Below are positions 18,729 to 27,575 of a stretch of DNA of 64,000 bases, piece after piece. Made by a program: the position numbers and the translations under genes. The stretch covers positions 558,001 to 622,000 of the forward strand of contig SVOB01000001.1 in NCBI GenBank assembly GCA_015066565.1. The letters run 5' to 3'. The notes under the pieces were generated by a model. It was not told the DNA's origin and ran no database searches. It saw only the letters and a list, made by a program, of their open reading frames with translations. Source of the DNA: Oscillospiraceae bacterium. Its GTDB lineage: Bacteria; Bacillota; Clostridia; Oscillospirales; Acutalibacteraceae. Numbering within the stretch: position 1 is the stretch's first letter; each line of letters opens with the position of its first letter.

Positions 18729-20258
18729 CTACTGTATTAATTCCGTAGTCACTTCGTTTGTCATATATGTAAAGGTAACTTTAACAACCGTGTTATCCTC
18801 GGGAATTATAAGCTTCGCCTTTCCGCCTGTTCCGCTGAACGCATAAGGACGGGCAGGGCTCACGCAGGCCGAAAGCGTTCCCCAGGTTGAAACGGCAAAA
18901 TCGTATTCGCCCTTATAAGGCATTATAAAGCTCAGTGAATACTTACCGTCGCCTATATAATACATCCTTGTAATTTCGCTGTTGGAATCGTCGGCAACGG
19001 CGCCGACATAGGGCTGAAAGCTTCCGTAAAGGACAACCTTTTCGGGCAAGCGAACTCCCGTTTCGCTGTCGTCGACGTCCTTACCGCCGAAATCGAGAAT
19101 ATCAGACGGGTTAGCGTATTTTCTGTATTTTTCATATCCCTCTTCCAGAAGTCTTTTCACTGTTGCTTCCTGAGAGTAACCGTTTTCACACGAAGAAGAA
19201 CGGGTATTGAACTGGTAATATGGATATTTTCCTACCACCTCACCGCTTCCGAGCGGTCGCCTTACCGGGAAAGCGAAGAAAGCGTCGGGGTTATTAATCG
19301 CAGTCCACTTAAAGGTGTAGTCAAGAAAGCTGTTCCTGTCCTCTTCGTTCTGGTGAGCGAACCAGGAAATCTGGTCGCCGCCCCACCACTGAGACCAGGC
19401 GCGCTGTTCATAGGTCAGGTTTTCCTGAGCCCATTCATCTCTTCCGCCCCAGTTATCGTATTCGTACAGGAAAGGAAGCGCCTTTTCATAAACGCCCTCG
19501 GGTGAAATTCCTCCGCCGGATTTTCCCTCGCGGACAAGAACAAGCTTTTCGCCGCCTCTGTCAAGAACGGGAAACCTCGTCAGCGGCATAGCGTTATAGT
19601 CAAGAAGACTTTTTCCGTTTACGACGAGCAAATGGGAGTGGGCGTCAAAAATCACCTTATGACGTCTGGCGTTCTTTTTTCCGTATTCTCTAAGCATTCC
19701 GATTACTTTTCCTATCGCTTTATATCCGCGATCATTAAAGGTGTAAAGGTGAATCTGACCCATATGGAACGCCTCGAAGCCGCAGTCGATATACCGAACT
19801 CCCCTGTAGTAAAACCACATCTGAGTTTCTGTTTTTGAAATATCGGGCATATGAAAGCCGTAGCCCTCGGCGTTGCCCGAAACGCATTTGTCAAAATCGA
19901 AGCATCTTTCTTCAAAGGGAAGCGAGAACGCCTCAAAAACGAAGCGGGGTATTCTGACGTTTTCGACATCATCGCGGTAAAGCGCTTCAAAAATACACGC
20001 CTGTAATATTATTTCGGGATCTGCTTTATGAACCTTTTCGGCTAAAGCGAGTGATTTTTCAAAATGCTCATCCTCGGGCATTTCGCCTTTCCAAATTCCC
20101 GAAGCTCTTCCGAGAAATTTAACGCCCGCGTTGACTATCGCCCTTATGTCGTCGTCAAGCGTTTCGCTTAAATACAGCCATTGAGCCGTTGAAGCGTGCG
20201 AAAGATAATATTCAAGTACGTCTCTCGGCATACTGCCGTCAAAACAGCCTTTGCTCAT
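18729..20258 (-). CDS. Uncharacterised protein, possible TIM-barrel glycosidase-like fold with C-terminal beta domain
   Basis: Long ORF, first gene of a GH operon; RBS aaggggac before MSKGCFDG; Trp/Asp-rich segments (WSQWWGGDQISWFAHQNE); no family recognised. Confidence 0.6.
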   Translation of the reverse strand: MSKGCFDGSMPRDVLEYYLSHASTAQWLYLSETLDDDIRAIVNAGVKFLGRASGIWKGEMPEDEHFEKSLALAEKVHKADPEIILQACIFEALYRDDVENVRIPRFVFEAFSLPFEERCFDFDKCVSGNAEGYGFHMPDISKTETQMWFYYRGVRYIDCGFEAFHMGQIHLYTFNDRGYKAIGKVIGMLREYGKKNARRHKVIFDAHSHLLVVNGKSLLDYNAMPLTRFPVLDRGGEKLVLVREGKSGGGISPEGVYEKALPFLYEYDNWGGRDEWAQENLTYEQRAWSQWWGGDQISWFAHQNEEDRNSFLDYTFKWTAINNPDAFFAFPVRRPLGSGEVVGKYPYYQFNTRSSSCENGYSQEATVKRLLEEGYEKYRKYANPSDILDFGGKDVDDSETGVRLPEKVVLYGSFQPYVGAVADDSNSEITRMYYIGDGKYSLSFIMPYKGEYDFAVSTWGTLSACVSPARPYAFSGTGGKAKLIIPEDNTVVKVTFTYMTNEVTTELIQ

Positions 20259-20283
20259 TTCAGTCCCCTTCAGCCTTCGGATA

Positions 20284-20336
20284 AAAAGAAAAAGCCGCAA
20301 GTCACTGAACTCGGCATAAACTACCGAGTTTGCTGC
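20284..20336 (-). promoter_or_regulatory. Terminator-like attenuator hairpin in the leader of the minus-strand GH operon
   Basis: Minus strand CCGCAAG-CAGCA-ACTCGG-loop-CCGAGT-TCAGTGA-CTTGCGG followed by CTTTTTCTTTTT, about 25-40 nt before the start at 20258. Confidence 0.6.
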
Positions 20337-20397
20337 TTGCGGTTTTCATATTTTCAGGTATTATCAGCACGGATAAGTCCATTTCTCCTTTTTCCAT
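20302..20397 (-). CDS. Putative 31-aa leader peptide (MEKGEMDLSVLIIPENMKTASSKLGSLCRVQ)
   Basis: ATG with AGAGG upstream, downstream of a TTGATT-17-TATAAT promoter; last codons lie inside a terminator-like hairpin. Confidence 0.45.
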   Translation of the reverse strand: MEKGEMDLSVLIIPENMKTASSKLGSLCRVQ

Positions 20398-20432
20398 AAT
20401 CCGATTGCCTCTTTTTAATAGTTTTTTAATTT

Positions 20433-20461
20433 ATTATATATTACATTTTGGTATAAATCAA
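20433..20461 (-). promoter_or_regulatory. Sigma-A-like promoter for the minus-strand GH operon
   Basis: Minus strand TTGATT-17 bp-TATAAT. Confidence 0.6.
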
Positions 20462-20474
20462 CAATAAAATAAAG

Positions 20475-20503
20475 AAAAAGCCCGAAAAATTCGGGCTTTT
20501 TTC
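20475..20503. terminator. Intrinsic terminator after the 20525-21871 gene
   Basis: aaaaagcccgaaaaattcgggctttttt hairpin. Confidence 0.8.
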
Positions 20504-20524
20504 TATTGATTGTTTTTTATGCCT

Positions 20525-21871
20525 TTACTGCGCCGTGAAGCTGAGTTCAATCGGCTTCGAATAGTAATGATATGCGCTTTCGGCGCGGACGGTTACGGTA
20601 TATTTTTTACCCGATTCAAGCGTATCGGCTCCGATTCTCAAATCGGCAGTATTGTCCTCGTCAATTATATAATAATCGTTAATAAAATTCTTTGAAAATA
20701 CCTTTTTGCCGTTTTCATCTTTTATAACGACCTTGTATTCGTGAACAATATAACCCTCGGAGGGCTTTGCCTCGTCAAATGAAAGCACCCATTCGCCGTC
20801 CGCGTTTTTATAAGCAGTTGCCTTTGCGTCAGGGCTGAAGACAGGTTCTTCATCGTGAGCCTTCATATTCTTATATGTATAAGCGAACTCGTCCTTATTG
20901 TTTACGTCGTCAATGTAATAATCACAGAAATATGTATCTGACAGGAGGTCATAGCCTCTGAGCCTTACGCTTCCGTCATTATCGGCTTCAACAACACACA
21001 TCTGCGCCGCGTCCTCGTATCCGTCGGGATGCTGACCGACAATACCGTTGATGTCAAGCTCAAATCTTGCCATAGCTCCGCAACCGACAGCGGTATATGA
21101 CGCCTGATTAATACTTCTCGGGTCATTAAGCGGGAAATGGGAATGACCGGAAAAGTCGACTACGCTTGTATGACCGTTGAGAACAACGTTAATCTGCGGG
21201 TCGCCCCAGACCGTGCTTCCGTAAACCGTTCCCCAGGGATGAGGATGCTGGAAAACAAAGATAGGCTTACCGTTTGCCTTTGATTCAGCTTCGTCTATTT
21301 TCCCGTCAAGCCATTTAAGGCTTTTCGGAGTAAAGGTCCACTCGGTAAGAGAGCATTCGCCCGAAAAAGCGATACATGAAAACCCGTTTATTTCGTATAC
21401 ATCATTCGGTTCATAGCCGAAAACACTCTTAAAATAATCGTAATAATCATTTTTCTGCTTGAACTCGTGATTTCCGTGGATTGTTATGCACGGTGTGTCT
21501 TTTCTGACATGCGCTTCAAGCACTTCATTATAAGCTATATAATCGTTTTTACCGCCTATGCTTGAAATATCACCGAGGCAGAAAAAGCCGTCGACACCCT
21601 TATAGGTTTTATCGTTGTCAAAAAGCTCATAAGCCGTGTCAATAGCGTCCGCAACATTTTCGTTTTCGTTATGAGTATCGGTGAATACCACAAGACGAAC
21701 CGCAGGGACAAAATCTTTAGGAGTTTCGGGAAGAGTATTATACACATTTCCCCTTGACTGCTGAACAAAGCCCCAGATTAAAGTGATAATACACAAAACC
21801 GCAAGAAAACCGATAATTGCCGCAAGGGTTATCCCTATAACCTTACCTGTTTTTTTTAACACCTTTTTCAC
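20525..21871 (-). CDS. Membrane-anchored calcineurin-like metallophosphoesterase with C-terminal Fn3-like domain
   Basis: GTG start; N-terminal TM; VVFTDTHNENENV, FFCLGDISSIGG, TIHGNHEFK, FSGHSHFPLND motifs. Confidence 0.87.
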   Translation of the reverse strand: MKKVLKKTGKVIGITLAAIIGFLAVLCIITLIWGFVQQSRGNVYNTLPETPKDFVPAVRLVVFTDTHNENENVADAIDTAYELFDNDKTYKGVDGFFCLGDISSIGGKNDYIAYNEVLEAHVRKDTPCITIHGNHEFKQKNDYYDYFKSVFGYEPNDVYEINGFSCIAFSGECSLTEWTFTPKSLKWLDGKIDEAESKANGKPIFVFQHPHPWGTVYGSTVWGDPQINVVLNGHTSVVDFSGHSHFPLNDPRSINQASYTAVGCGAMARFELDINGIVGQHPDGYEDAAQMCVVEADNDGSVRLRGYDLLSDTYFCDYYIDDVNNKDEFAYTYKNMKAHDEEPVFSPDAKATAYKNADGEWVLSFDEAKPSEGYIVHEYKVVIKDENGKKVFSKNFINDYYIIDEDNTADLRIGADTLESGKKYTVTVRAESAYHYYSKPIELSFTAQ

Positions 21872-21960
21872 AGAACCACCGCCTGAAAGAATTGTTTTAT
21901 GGTGATTTTAGTTTATCACTTTTATTTTTTTATTTCAATATTCTTTGATATCTTTTTATA

Positions 21961-21988
21961 TTGATTAATCCGGAAATAATGTTATAAT
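21961..21988 (+). promoter_or_regulatory. Promoter of the rha operon
   Basis: TTGATT-16 bp-TATAAT, about 58 nt before rhaB. Confidence 0.6.
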
Positions 21989-22045
21989 GAACATAATATC
22001 AGTTGATACCTAAGGATTTTTTATTTAATTTTCTGGAGAAATAGC

Positions 22046-23404
22046 ATGAAATATCATTTAGCGATTGATATCGGAGCTTCAAGCGGAAGACACATCCTCG
22101 GCTTTCTTGAAAACGGTAAGCTGAGGTTTGAAGAGGTTTATCGCTTTGAGGATTATTTAACAGATAATAACGGAGAATTTACCTGGGATATTGAAAAATT
22201 AGTCTGCGAGGTTAAGGCGGGGATAAAAAGGTGCGGAGAAATCGGCAAAGCGCCCGAAACTATTGCAATCGACACCTGGGGCGTGGACTATGTTCTTCTT
22301 GACGGAAACAGGAAAGAAATTTTGCCCGCCGTCGCCTACCGTGACGGAAGGACTTCTCTTGTTCAGGACGAGATTTCAAAAATAATTACACAGAAAGAGC
22401 TGTATTCCCGTACAGGTATTCAGAAACAGAATTTCAATACAATCTACCAGCTTTACTGCGATAAGAAAAGCGGAAAGCTCGACAGGGCAGAATATTTTCT
22501 TATGATGCCCGACTATCTTTCGTTTAAACTGACGGGCGAAATAAGGAACGAATACACCAACGCTACTACGTCCAACCTCGTAAACGCCGGAACAAAGGAC
22601 TGGGATTTTGAAACAATCGACAGACTTGGCATAAAAAAAGATATTTTCAGTAAAATTTCACTCCCCTGCTCTAAGGTGGGAACTCTTAAAGGCTTTGACT
22701 TTGAAAGCAAGGTTATTCTCGCGCCTACCCACGATACGGCGAGCGCAGTAGCCGCCTGCCCTGTCGGCGACAGAGGCGTATATATATCGTCGGGCACCTG
22801 GTCGCTCATCGGCACGGAAAACGAAAAGCCTGTTTTAAGTGAAGAAGCGCTTAAAGCGAACTTCACAAACGAGGGCGGTATTAACTACCGCTACCGTTTT
22901 CTTAAAAACATTATGGGAATGTGGCTGTTACAGAACATAAGAAAAAATCTTGATAAAAAATATACCTATGACGAGATGATGCTTCTCGCAAAAGGAAGCG
23001 GGAAATATGAGTTTATTGACCCGAATTCACCGCTTTTTACTGCACCCGAAAATATGATTGACGCAATAAAAACCTATCTCGGAAAAAACGATATTCCGCT
23101 CGGCGAGATTATCAATTCGGTTTATCATTCGCTGGCGAAAAGCTACGCCGACGCTATAACTGAAATCGAAAAAATAAGCGGTAAAACGGTTGACAGGGTT
23201 AATATTGTCGGCGGAGGGAGCAAGGACGGTTACCTCAACGAGCTGACCGCAGAATACACGGGCAAAAAAGTGCTTGCAGGTCCCGTAGAAGCTACGGCAA
23301 CGGGCAATATTATTTCTCAGTTGATTTATTCCGAAGAGGTTTCTTCTCTTGAAGAAGCAAGACAACTTGTTAAAAACTCATTTGATATACTGGAGGTAGA
23401 GTAA
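22046..23404 (+). CDS. rhaB: Rhamnulokinase
   Basis: LAIDIGASSGRHILGFL, AIDTWGVDYVLLD, SSGTWSLIGTE, VNIVGGGSKDGYLNELTAEYTGKKVLAGPVEATATGN; followed by rhaA-rhaD. Confidence 0.93.
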   Translation: MKYHLAIDIGASSGRHILGFLENGKLRFEEVYRFEDYLTDNNGEFTWDIEKLVCEVKAGIKRCGEIGKAPETIAIDTWGVDYVLLDGNRKEILPAVAYRDGRTSLVQDEISKIITQKELYSRTGIQKQNFNTIYQLYCDKKSGKLDRAEYFLMMPDYLSFKLTGEIRNEYTNATTSNLVNAGTKDWDFETIDRLGIKKDIFSKISLPCSKVGTLKGFDFESKVILAPTHDTASAVAACPVGDRGVYISSGTWSLIGTENEKPVLSEEALKANFTNEGGINYRYRFLKNIMGMWLLQNIRKNLDKKYTYDEMMLLAKGSGKYEFIDPNSPLFTAPENMIDAIKTYLGKNDIPLGEIINSVYHSLAKSYADAITEIEKISGKTVDRVNIVGGGSKDGYLNELTAEYTGKKVLAGPVEATATGNIISQLIYSEEVSSLEEARQLVKNSFDILEVE

Positions 23405-24654
23405 TGTCATATTCAGACGCAAAAAGGGTTTACGCTTCATTCGGTGTTGACACCGACAAGGCTCTTGACAAACTCAAAAGCGTTTCCGTGTCGCTTCACT
23501 GCTGGCAGGGCGACGACGTAAGAGGTTTTGACACCGACCCTAATAAACCCCTGACGGGCGGTATTCAAACAACGGGAAACTACCCAGGAAGAGCGAGAAC
23601 TCCGGAAGAGTTAATGGCGGATATAGACGAGGTTTTAAAGCTCGTTCCCGGTAAAATAAAAATGAACCTCCATGCTTCTTACGCCATTTTTGACGGGGAA
23701 AACCCGTGGGTTGACCGTGATAAATTAGAGCCGAAGCACTTTAAAAAATGGGTTGATTTCTGTAAAGAAAGAGGACTCGGCTGTGACTTTAACCCTACAT
23801 TTTTCTCTCACCCGAAATGCGACCCGCTGACGCTTTCTTCGCCTAATGAGGAAACAAGAAAATTCTGGATTGAGCACGGCAAGGCAAGTATCCGTATTTC
23901 GCAGTATCTCGCCGAGGAGCTCGGTCAGCCCTGCGTTATGAATATCTGGACGGGCGACGGCTTTAAGGATATTCCCGCCGACAGAATGGGTCCGCGTATC
24001 AGATATAAGGAAGCGATTGACGAAATTCTTTCCGAGCCTTACGACTTTAAACTCGTCAAGCCCACAATTGAAAGCAAGGTTTTCGGAATAGGCGTTGAGG
24101 CTTACACGGTAGGCTCCGCCGAATTTGCGCTTTCTTACGCGGCTATGAATATAGATAAATGTATTCCGCTTATGGATAACGGTCACTATCATCCGACCGA
24201 GGTTGTAAGCGATAAAATTCCTGCGCTTCTTGCGTTCTTCCCCGAAATTGCGCTTCACGTTACCCGTCCTATCCGTTGGGACAGCGACCACGTTGTACTC
24301 TTTGACGACGAAACGAAGGAAATCTGCCGTGAAATCGTCCGTTGCGGAGGACTTGACGGAAAAGTTAATATTGCGCTTGACTATTTTGACGCAAGCATTA
24401 ACCGTATTTCAGCCTGGGTTACGGGCGTAAGAAACGTTCAGAAGTCGCTTCTTTTTGCTCTTCTTCAGCCGAACGATGAGCTTAAGAAAATGCAGGACAA
24501 CTCTGATTTCACACAGTTGATGGTTGTTCAGGAAGAGCTTAAAACCGCGCCGTTCTATGACGTATGGCAGGAATTTCTTTCAAGAGAAAACAAACCGTCA
24601 GAATATTTTGCTGAGGTTAAGCGCTATGAGCAGGAGGTGCTTTCCTTAAGATGA
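23404..24654 (+). CDS. rhaA: L-rhamnose isomerase
   Basis: SVSLHCWQGDDVRGFD, TGGIQTTGNYPGRART, KMNLHASYAI, MDNGHYHPTEVVSDKI; one-base overlap with rhaB. Confidence 0.95.
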   Translation: MSYSDAKRVYASFGVDTDKALDKLKSVSVSLHCWQGDDVRGFDTDPNKPLTGGIQTTGNYPGRARTPEELMADIDEVLKLVPGKIKMNLHASYAIFDGENPWVDRDKLEPKHFKKWVDFCKERGLGCDFNPTFFSHPKCDPLTLSSPNEETRKFWIEHGKASIRISQYLAEELGQPCVMNIWTGDGFKDIPADRMGPRIRYKEAIDEILSEPYDFKLVKPTIESKVFGIGVEAYTVGSAEFALSYAAMNIDKCIPLMDNGHYHPTEVVSDKIPALLAFFPEIALHVTRPIRWDSDHVVLFDDETKEICREIVRCGGLDGKVNIALDYFDASINRISAWVTGVRNVQKSLLFALLQPNDELKKMQDNSDFTQLMVVQEELKTAPFYDVWQEFLSRENKPSEYFAEVKRYEQEVLSLR

Positions 24655-25466
24655 AAAACATATCTGACGCCCCTTTCCTGAAAGAAATATGCTCTGCGAC
24701 CTCGAATATGTACCGTCTCGGCTGGGACGAGAGAAACGGCGGCAATATCAGCTATATGCTCAACGAAAACGAGGTGGCGGAATATCTTGACCTTGATAAA
24801 GTTATAAGAACAATCCCGACAGGCTTTGAGGCAAAGGAGCTTATCGGCAGAATATTTATCGTAACGGGTACGGGCAAATATTTTAAAAACGTTGAAAAAG
24901 ACCCAGAAAACAATCTTGGTATTATCCGTATTGCAAAGGACGGCGCTACCGCCGAGCTTCTCTGGGGCTATAACGACGGCGGACAGTTCACCTCGGAATT
25001 ACCCGCCCATCTTATGAGCCATATTTCAAGACTTTCGGTTGATTCGGAAAACAGGGTTGTTATGCACTGTCACCCCGATTATACGCTGGCTATGACCCAA
25101 ATACACGAAATGGAAGAAAGAGCGCTGACACGCACTCTCTGGAAACAGATGACCGAAAGCATTGTCGTTTTTCCCGACGGCATAGGCGTTCTTCCGTGGA
25201 TGGTTTGCGGGACTAACGAAATCGGCAAAGCGACAGCCGAAAAGATGAAAAAACACCGTCTTGTAATCTGGACCTTGCACGGCATCTACGGCGCAGGCAA
25301 GGATTTGGATGAAACCTTCGGCCTTATTGAAACCGTTGAAAAGGCGGCAAAGCAGTATATGCTCACGGCGCACCTGCCAAAGCTGAACACAATTACCGAC
25401 GAAAACCTTGTTGCGCTCGCAAAGCGCTTTAACCTTGACTACAGAAAAGATTATCTTGATATATAA
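24651..25466 (+). CDS. rhaD: Rhamnulose-1-phosphate aldolase
   Basis: Class II aldolase pattern (WDERNGGNISY, VMHCHPDYT, WTLHGIYGAG); ATGA overlap with rhaA. Confidence 0.92.
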   Translation: MKNISDAPFLKEICSATSNMYRLGWDERNGGNISYMLNENEVAEYLDLDKVIRTIPTGFEAKELIGRIFIVTGTGKYFKNVEKDPENNLGIIRIAKDGATAELLWGYNDGGQFTSELPAHLMSHISRLSVDSENRVVMHCHPDYTLAMTQIHEMEERALTRTLWKQMTESIVVFPDGIGVLPWMVCGTNEIGKATAEKMKKHRLVIWTLHGIYGAGKDLDETFGLIETVEKAAKQYMLTAHLPKLNTITDENLVALAKRFNLDYRKDYLDI

Positions 25467-25478
25467 ACGAGGCTGCTT

Positions 25479-27560
25479 ATGAATTATAACGAGGCAAAAA
25501 TCAAGGCGAAAAATATTGTATCTCAGATGACTGCGGACGAGAAACTTTCACAGCTTCTCTATGAATCCCCTGCGATTGAAAGGCTTAATATTTCTGCTTA
25601 TAACTGGTGGAACGAAGCCTGCCACGGGGTTGCGAGGTCGGGCGTAGCCACCGTTTTTCCCCAGTCTATCGGTATGGCGGCAAGCTTTAACCCGCCGCTG
25701 ATAAAAGAGGTTGCCGAGGCTATTTCAACCGAAGCGAGAGCGAAATACAATAAAAGCGTTTTTCACGGGGACAGGGACATCTATAAAGGACTTACGTTCT
25801 GGGCTCCGAACATAAATATCTTCCGTGACCCGCGTTGGGGAAGAGGTCAGGAGACCTGCGGCGAGGACCCGTTTTTAACCTCTCAGATTGCCAAGTCATA
25901 TATAACGGGCTTGCAGGGTGACGGCGAGTTCTTCAAGGCAACCGCCTGCGCAAAGCATTTTGCAGCGCACTCGGGTCCGGAGGGAAAACGCCATTCCTTT
26001 GACGCAAAAGTTTCAAAAAAAGATTTATTTGAAACCTACCTGCCCGCTTTTGAAAAGGCGGTTGAAGCAAACGTGGCGGGCTTTATGGGCGCATATAACC
26101 GACTAAACGGCGAGCCCTGCTGCGCAAGCGGTTTTCTTATGGATTTGCTTCGTAACAAATGGGGCTTCGAGGGTTATTTCGTTTCGGATTGCGGCGCGAT
26201 AAACGATATTTTTGAGGGTCACAAATACGCCGCTACCGAGGAGGAAGTGGCGGCTGCGGCGCTTAACGCAGGCTGCGAGCTTAACTGCGGTTGCGCCTAT
26301 CTTGAATTAAAGGACGCTTTCAGACACGGACTGGTTTCCGAAGAAAAAATCACCGCCGCAGCCGAAAGACTTTTCACTATCCGCGTTATGCTCGGTGAGT
26401 TTGAGGAAGAAAGACCCTACGGCGATATTCCCTACAGCGTTGTCTGCTGTGACGAGCATAAAAAGCTCAACCTCAAAGTTGCCGAGGAGACGCTTGTACT
26501 TCTTGAAAACAAAAATTCATTTTTACCGCTTGATAAAAGCACCGATTTAAAAATAGCCGTTGTCGGCCCGAACGCTATGAGCCGTCTTGCTCTTGAGGGC
26601 AATTATAACGGTCACGCAGATGAATACATAACAGTTGCCGACGGAATAAGAAGGGTATTTACCGAAGCTAAAGTCTCGGTTGCCGACGGAGCCGCGATTA
26701 ACGGAAGCGGTCAGCCCCGTTGGAACGATTTCGGAGAGCTTCTGAGCGAGGGTGTTTCAGCCGCCGAGGAAGCCGATATAACCGTTCTCTGTCTCGGACT
26801 TGACCGAACAATCGAGGGCGAGGACCTCGGCTACGGAAATGAATTTACAAATTGCGGCGACAGGGTTTCAATGGCTTTGCCCGCTAATCAGCAAAAGCTT
26901 GCGGAAGCGGTAATTGAAGCGTGTGAAAACGTTATTGTCGTAGTTTTATGCGGAAGCTGCGCCGATTTAGGCGATAAGGTAAGAGAAAAGGCAAAAGCGG
27001 TTATTCACGGCTGGTATCCCGGCGCTCTCGGCGGATTGGCTATTGCAAGGCTTATTGCGGGCGAATTCTCTCCGAGCGGGAAATTGCCGATTACGTTCTA
27101 CAGAACTGACGACGAGTTGCCCGATTTTGAGAACTACTCGCTTGAAAACCGTACCTACCGTTTCTTAAACCATAAGCCGCTTTACCCGTTCGGTTACGGG
27201 CTGAGTTATACCTCATTTGAATTTAATAATCCTGTTGTTAAAGAGAATAACGGTGAAACGGTTATCTGTACGGCGGACGTCACAAATACGGGAGATTGCG
27301 ACAGCGCGGCCAAGGTACAGTGCTACGCTCATTTTGAGGACAGCCGCGTTTCCACCCCGCATTTTCAGCTTTGCGCCGTAGCCCCGTTATTCATAAAAAA
27401 AGGCGAAACAAAGAAGGCGGAGCTTATAATTGATAAATTCTGGCTGAAAGCCGTTCTTGAAAGCGGTGAAAGAGTTACGCCCGACGGCGAAATCACCCTT
27501 TTCATAGGCGACTGTCAGCCTGAAGAGAATAATAAAACAATAAAAATCGCTTTAAGGTAA
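25479..27560 (+). CDS. GH3 beta-glucosidase/beta-xylosidase (canonical domain order)
   Basis: YNWWNEACHGVARSG, NIFRDPRWGRGQETCGEDPFL, ACAKHFAAHSGPE, GFMGAYNRLNG, FVSDCGAI; C-terminal LYPFGYGLSYTSFEF. Confidence 0.92.
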   Translation: MNYNEAKIKAKNIVSQMTADEKLSQLLYESPAIERLNISAYNWWNEACHGVARSGVATVFPQSIGMAASFNPPLIKEVAEAISTEARAKYNKSVFHGDRDIYKGLTFWAPNINIFRDPRWGRGQETCGEDPFLTSQIAKSYITGLQGDGEFFKATACAKHFAAHSGPEGKRHSFDAKVSKKDLFETYLPAFEKAVEANVAGFMGAYNRLNGEPCCASGFLMDLLRNKWGFEGYFVSDCGAINDIFEGHKYAATEEEVAAAALNAGCELNCGCAYLELKDAFRHGLVSEEKITAAAERLFTIRVMLGEFEEERPYGDIPYSVVCCDEHKKLNLKVAEETLVLLENKNSFLPLDKSTDLKIAVVGPNAMSRLALEGNYNGHADEYITVADGIRRVFTEAKVSVADGAAINGSGQPRWNDFGELLSEGVSAAEEADITVLCLGLDRTIEGEDLGYGNEFTNCGDRVSMALPANQQKLAEAVIEACENVIVVVLCGSCADLGDKVREKAKAVIHGWYPGALGGLAIARLIAGEFSPSGKLPITFYRTDDELPDFENYSLENRTYRFLNHKPLYPFGYGLSYTSFEFNNPVVKENNGETVICTADVTNTGDCDSAAKVQCYAHFEDSRVSTPHFQLCAVAPLFIKKGETKKAELIIDKFWLKAVLESGERVTPDGEITLFIGDCQPEENNKTIKIALR

Positions 27561-27575
27561 GCGAAGGGAGGACCT

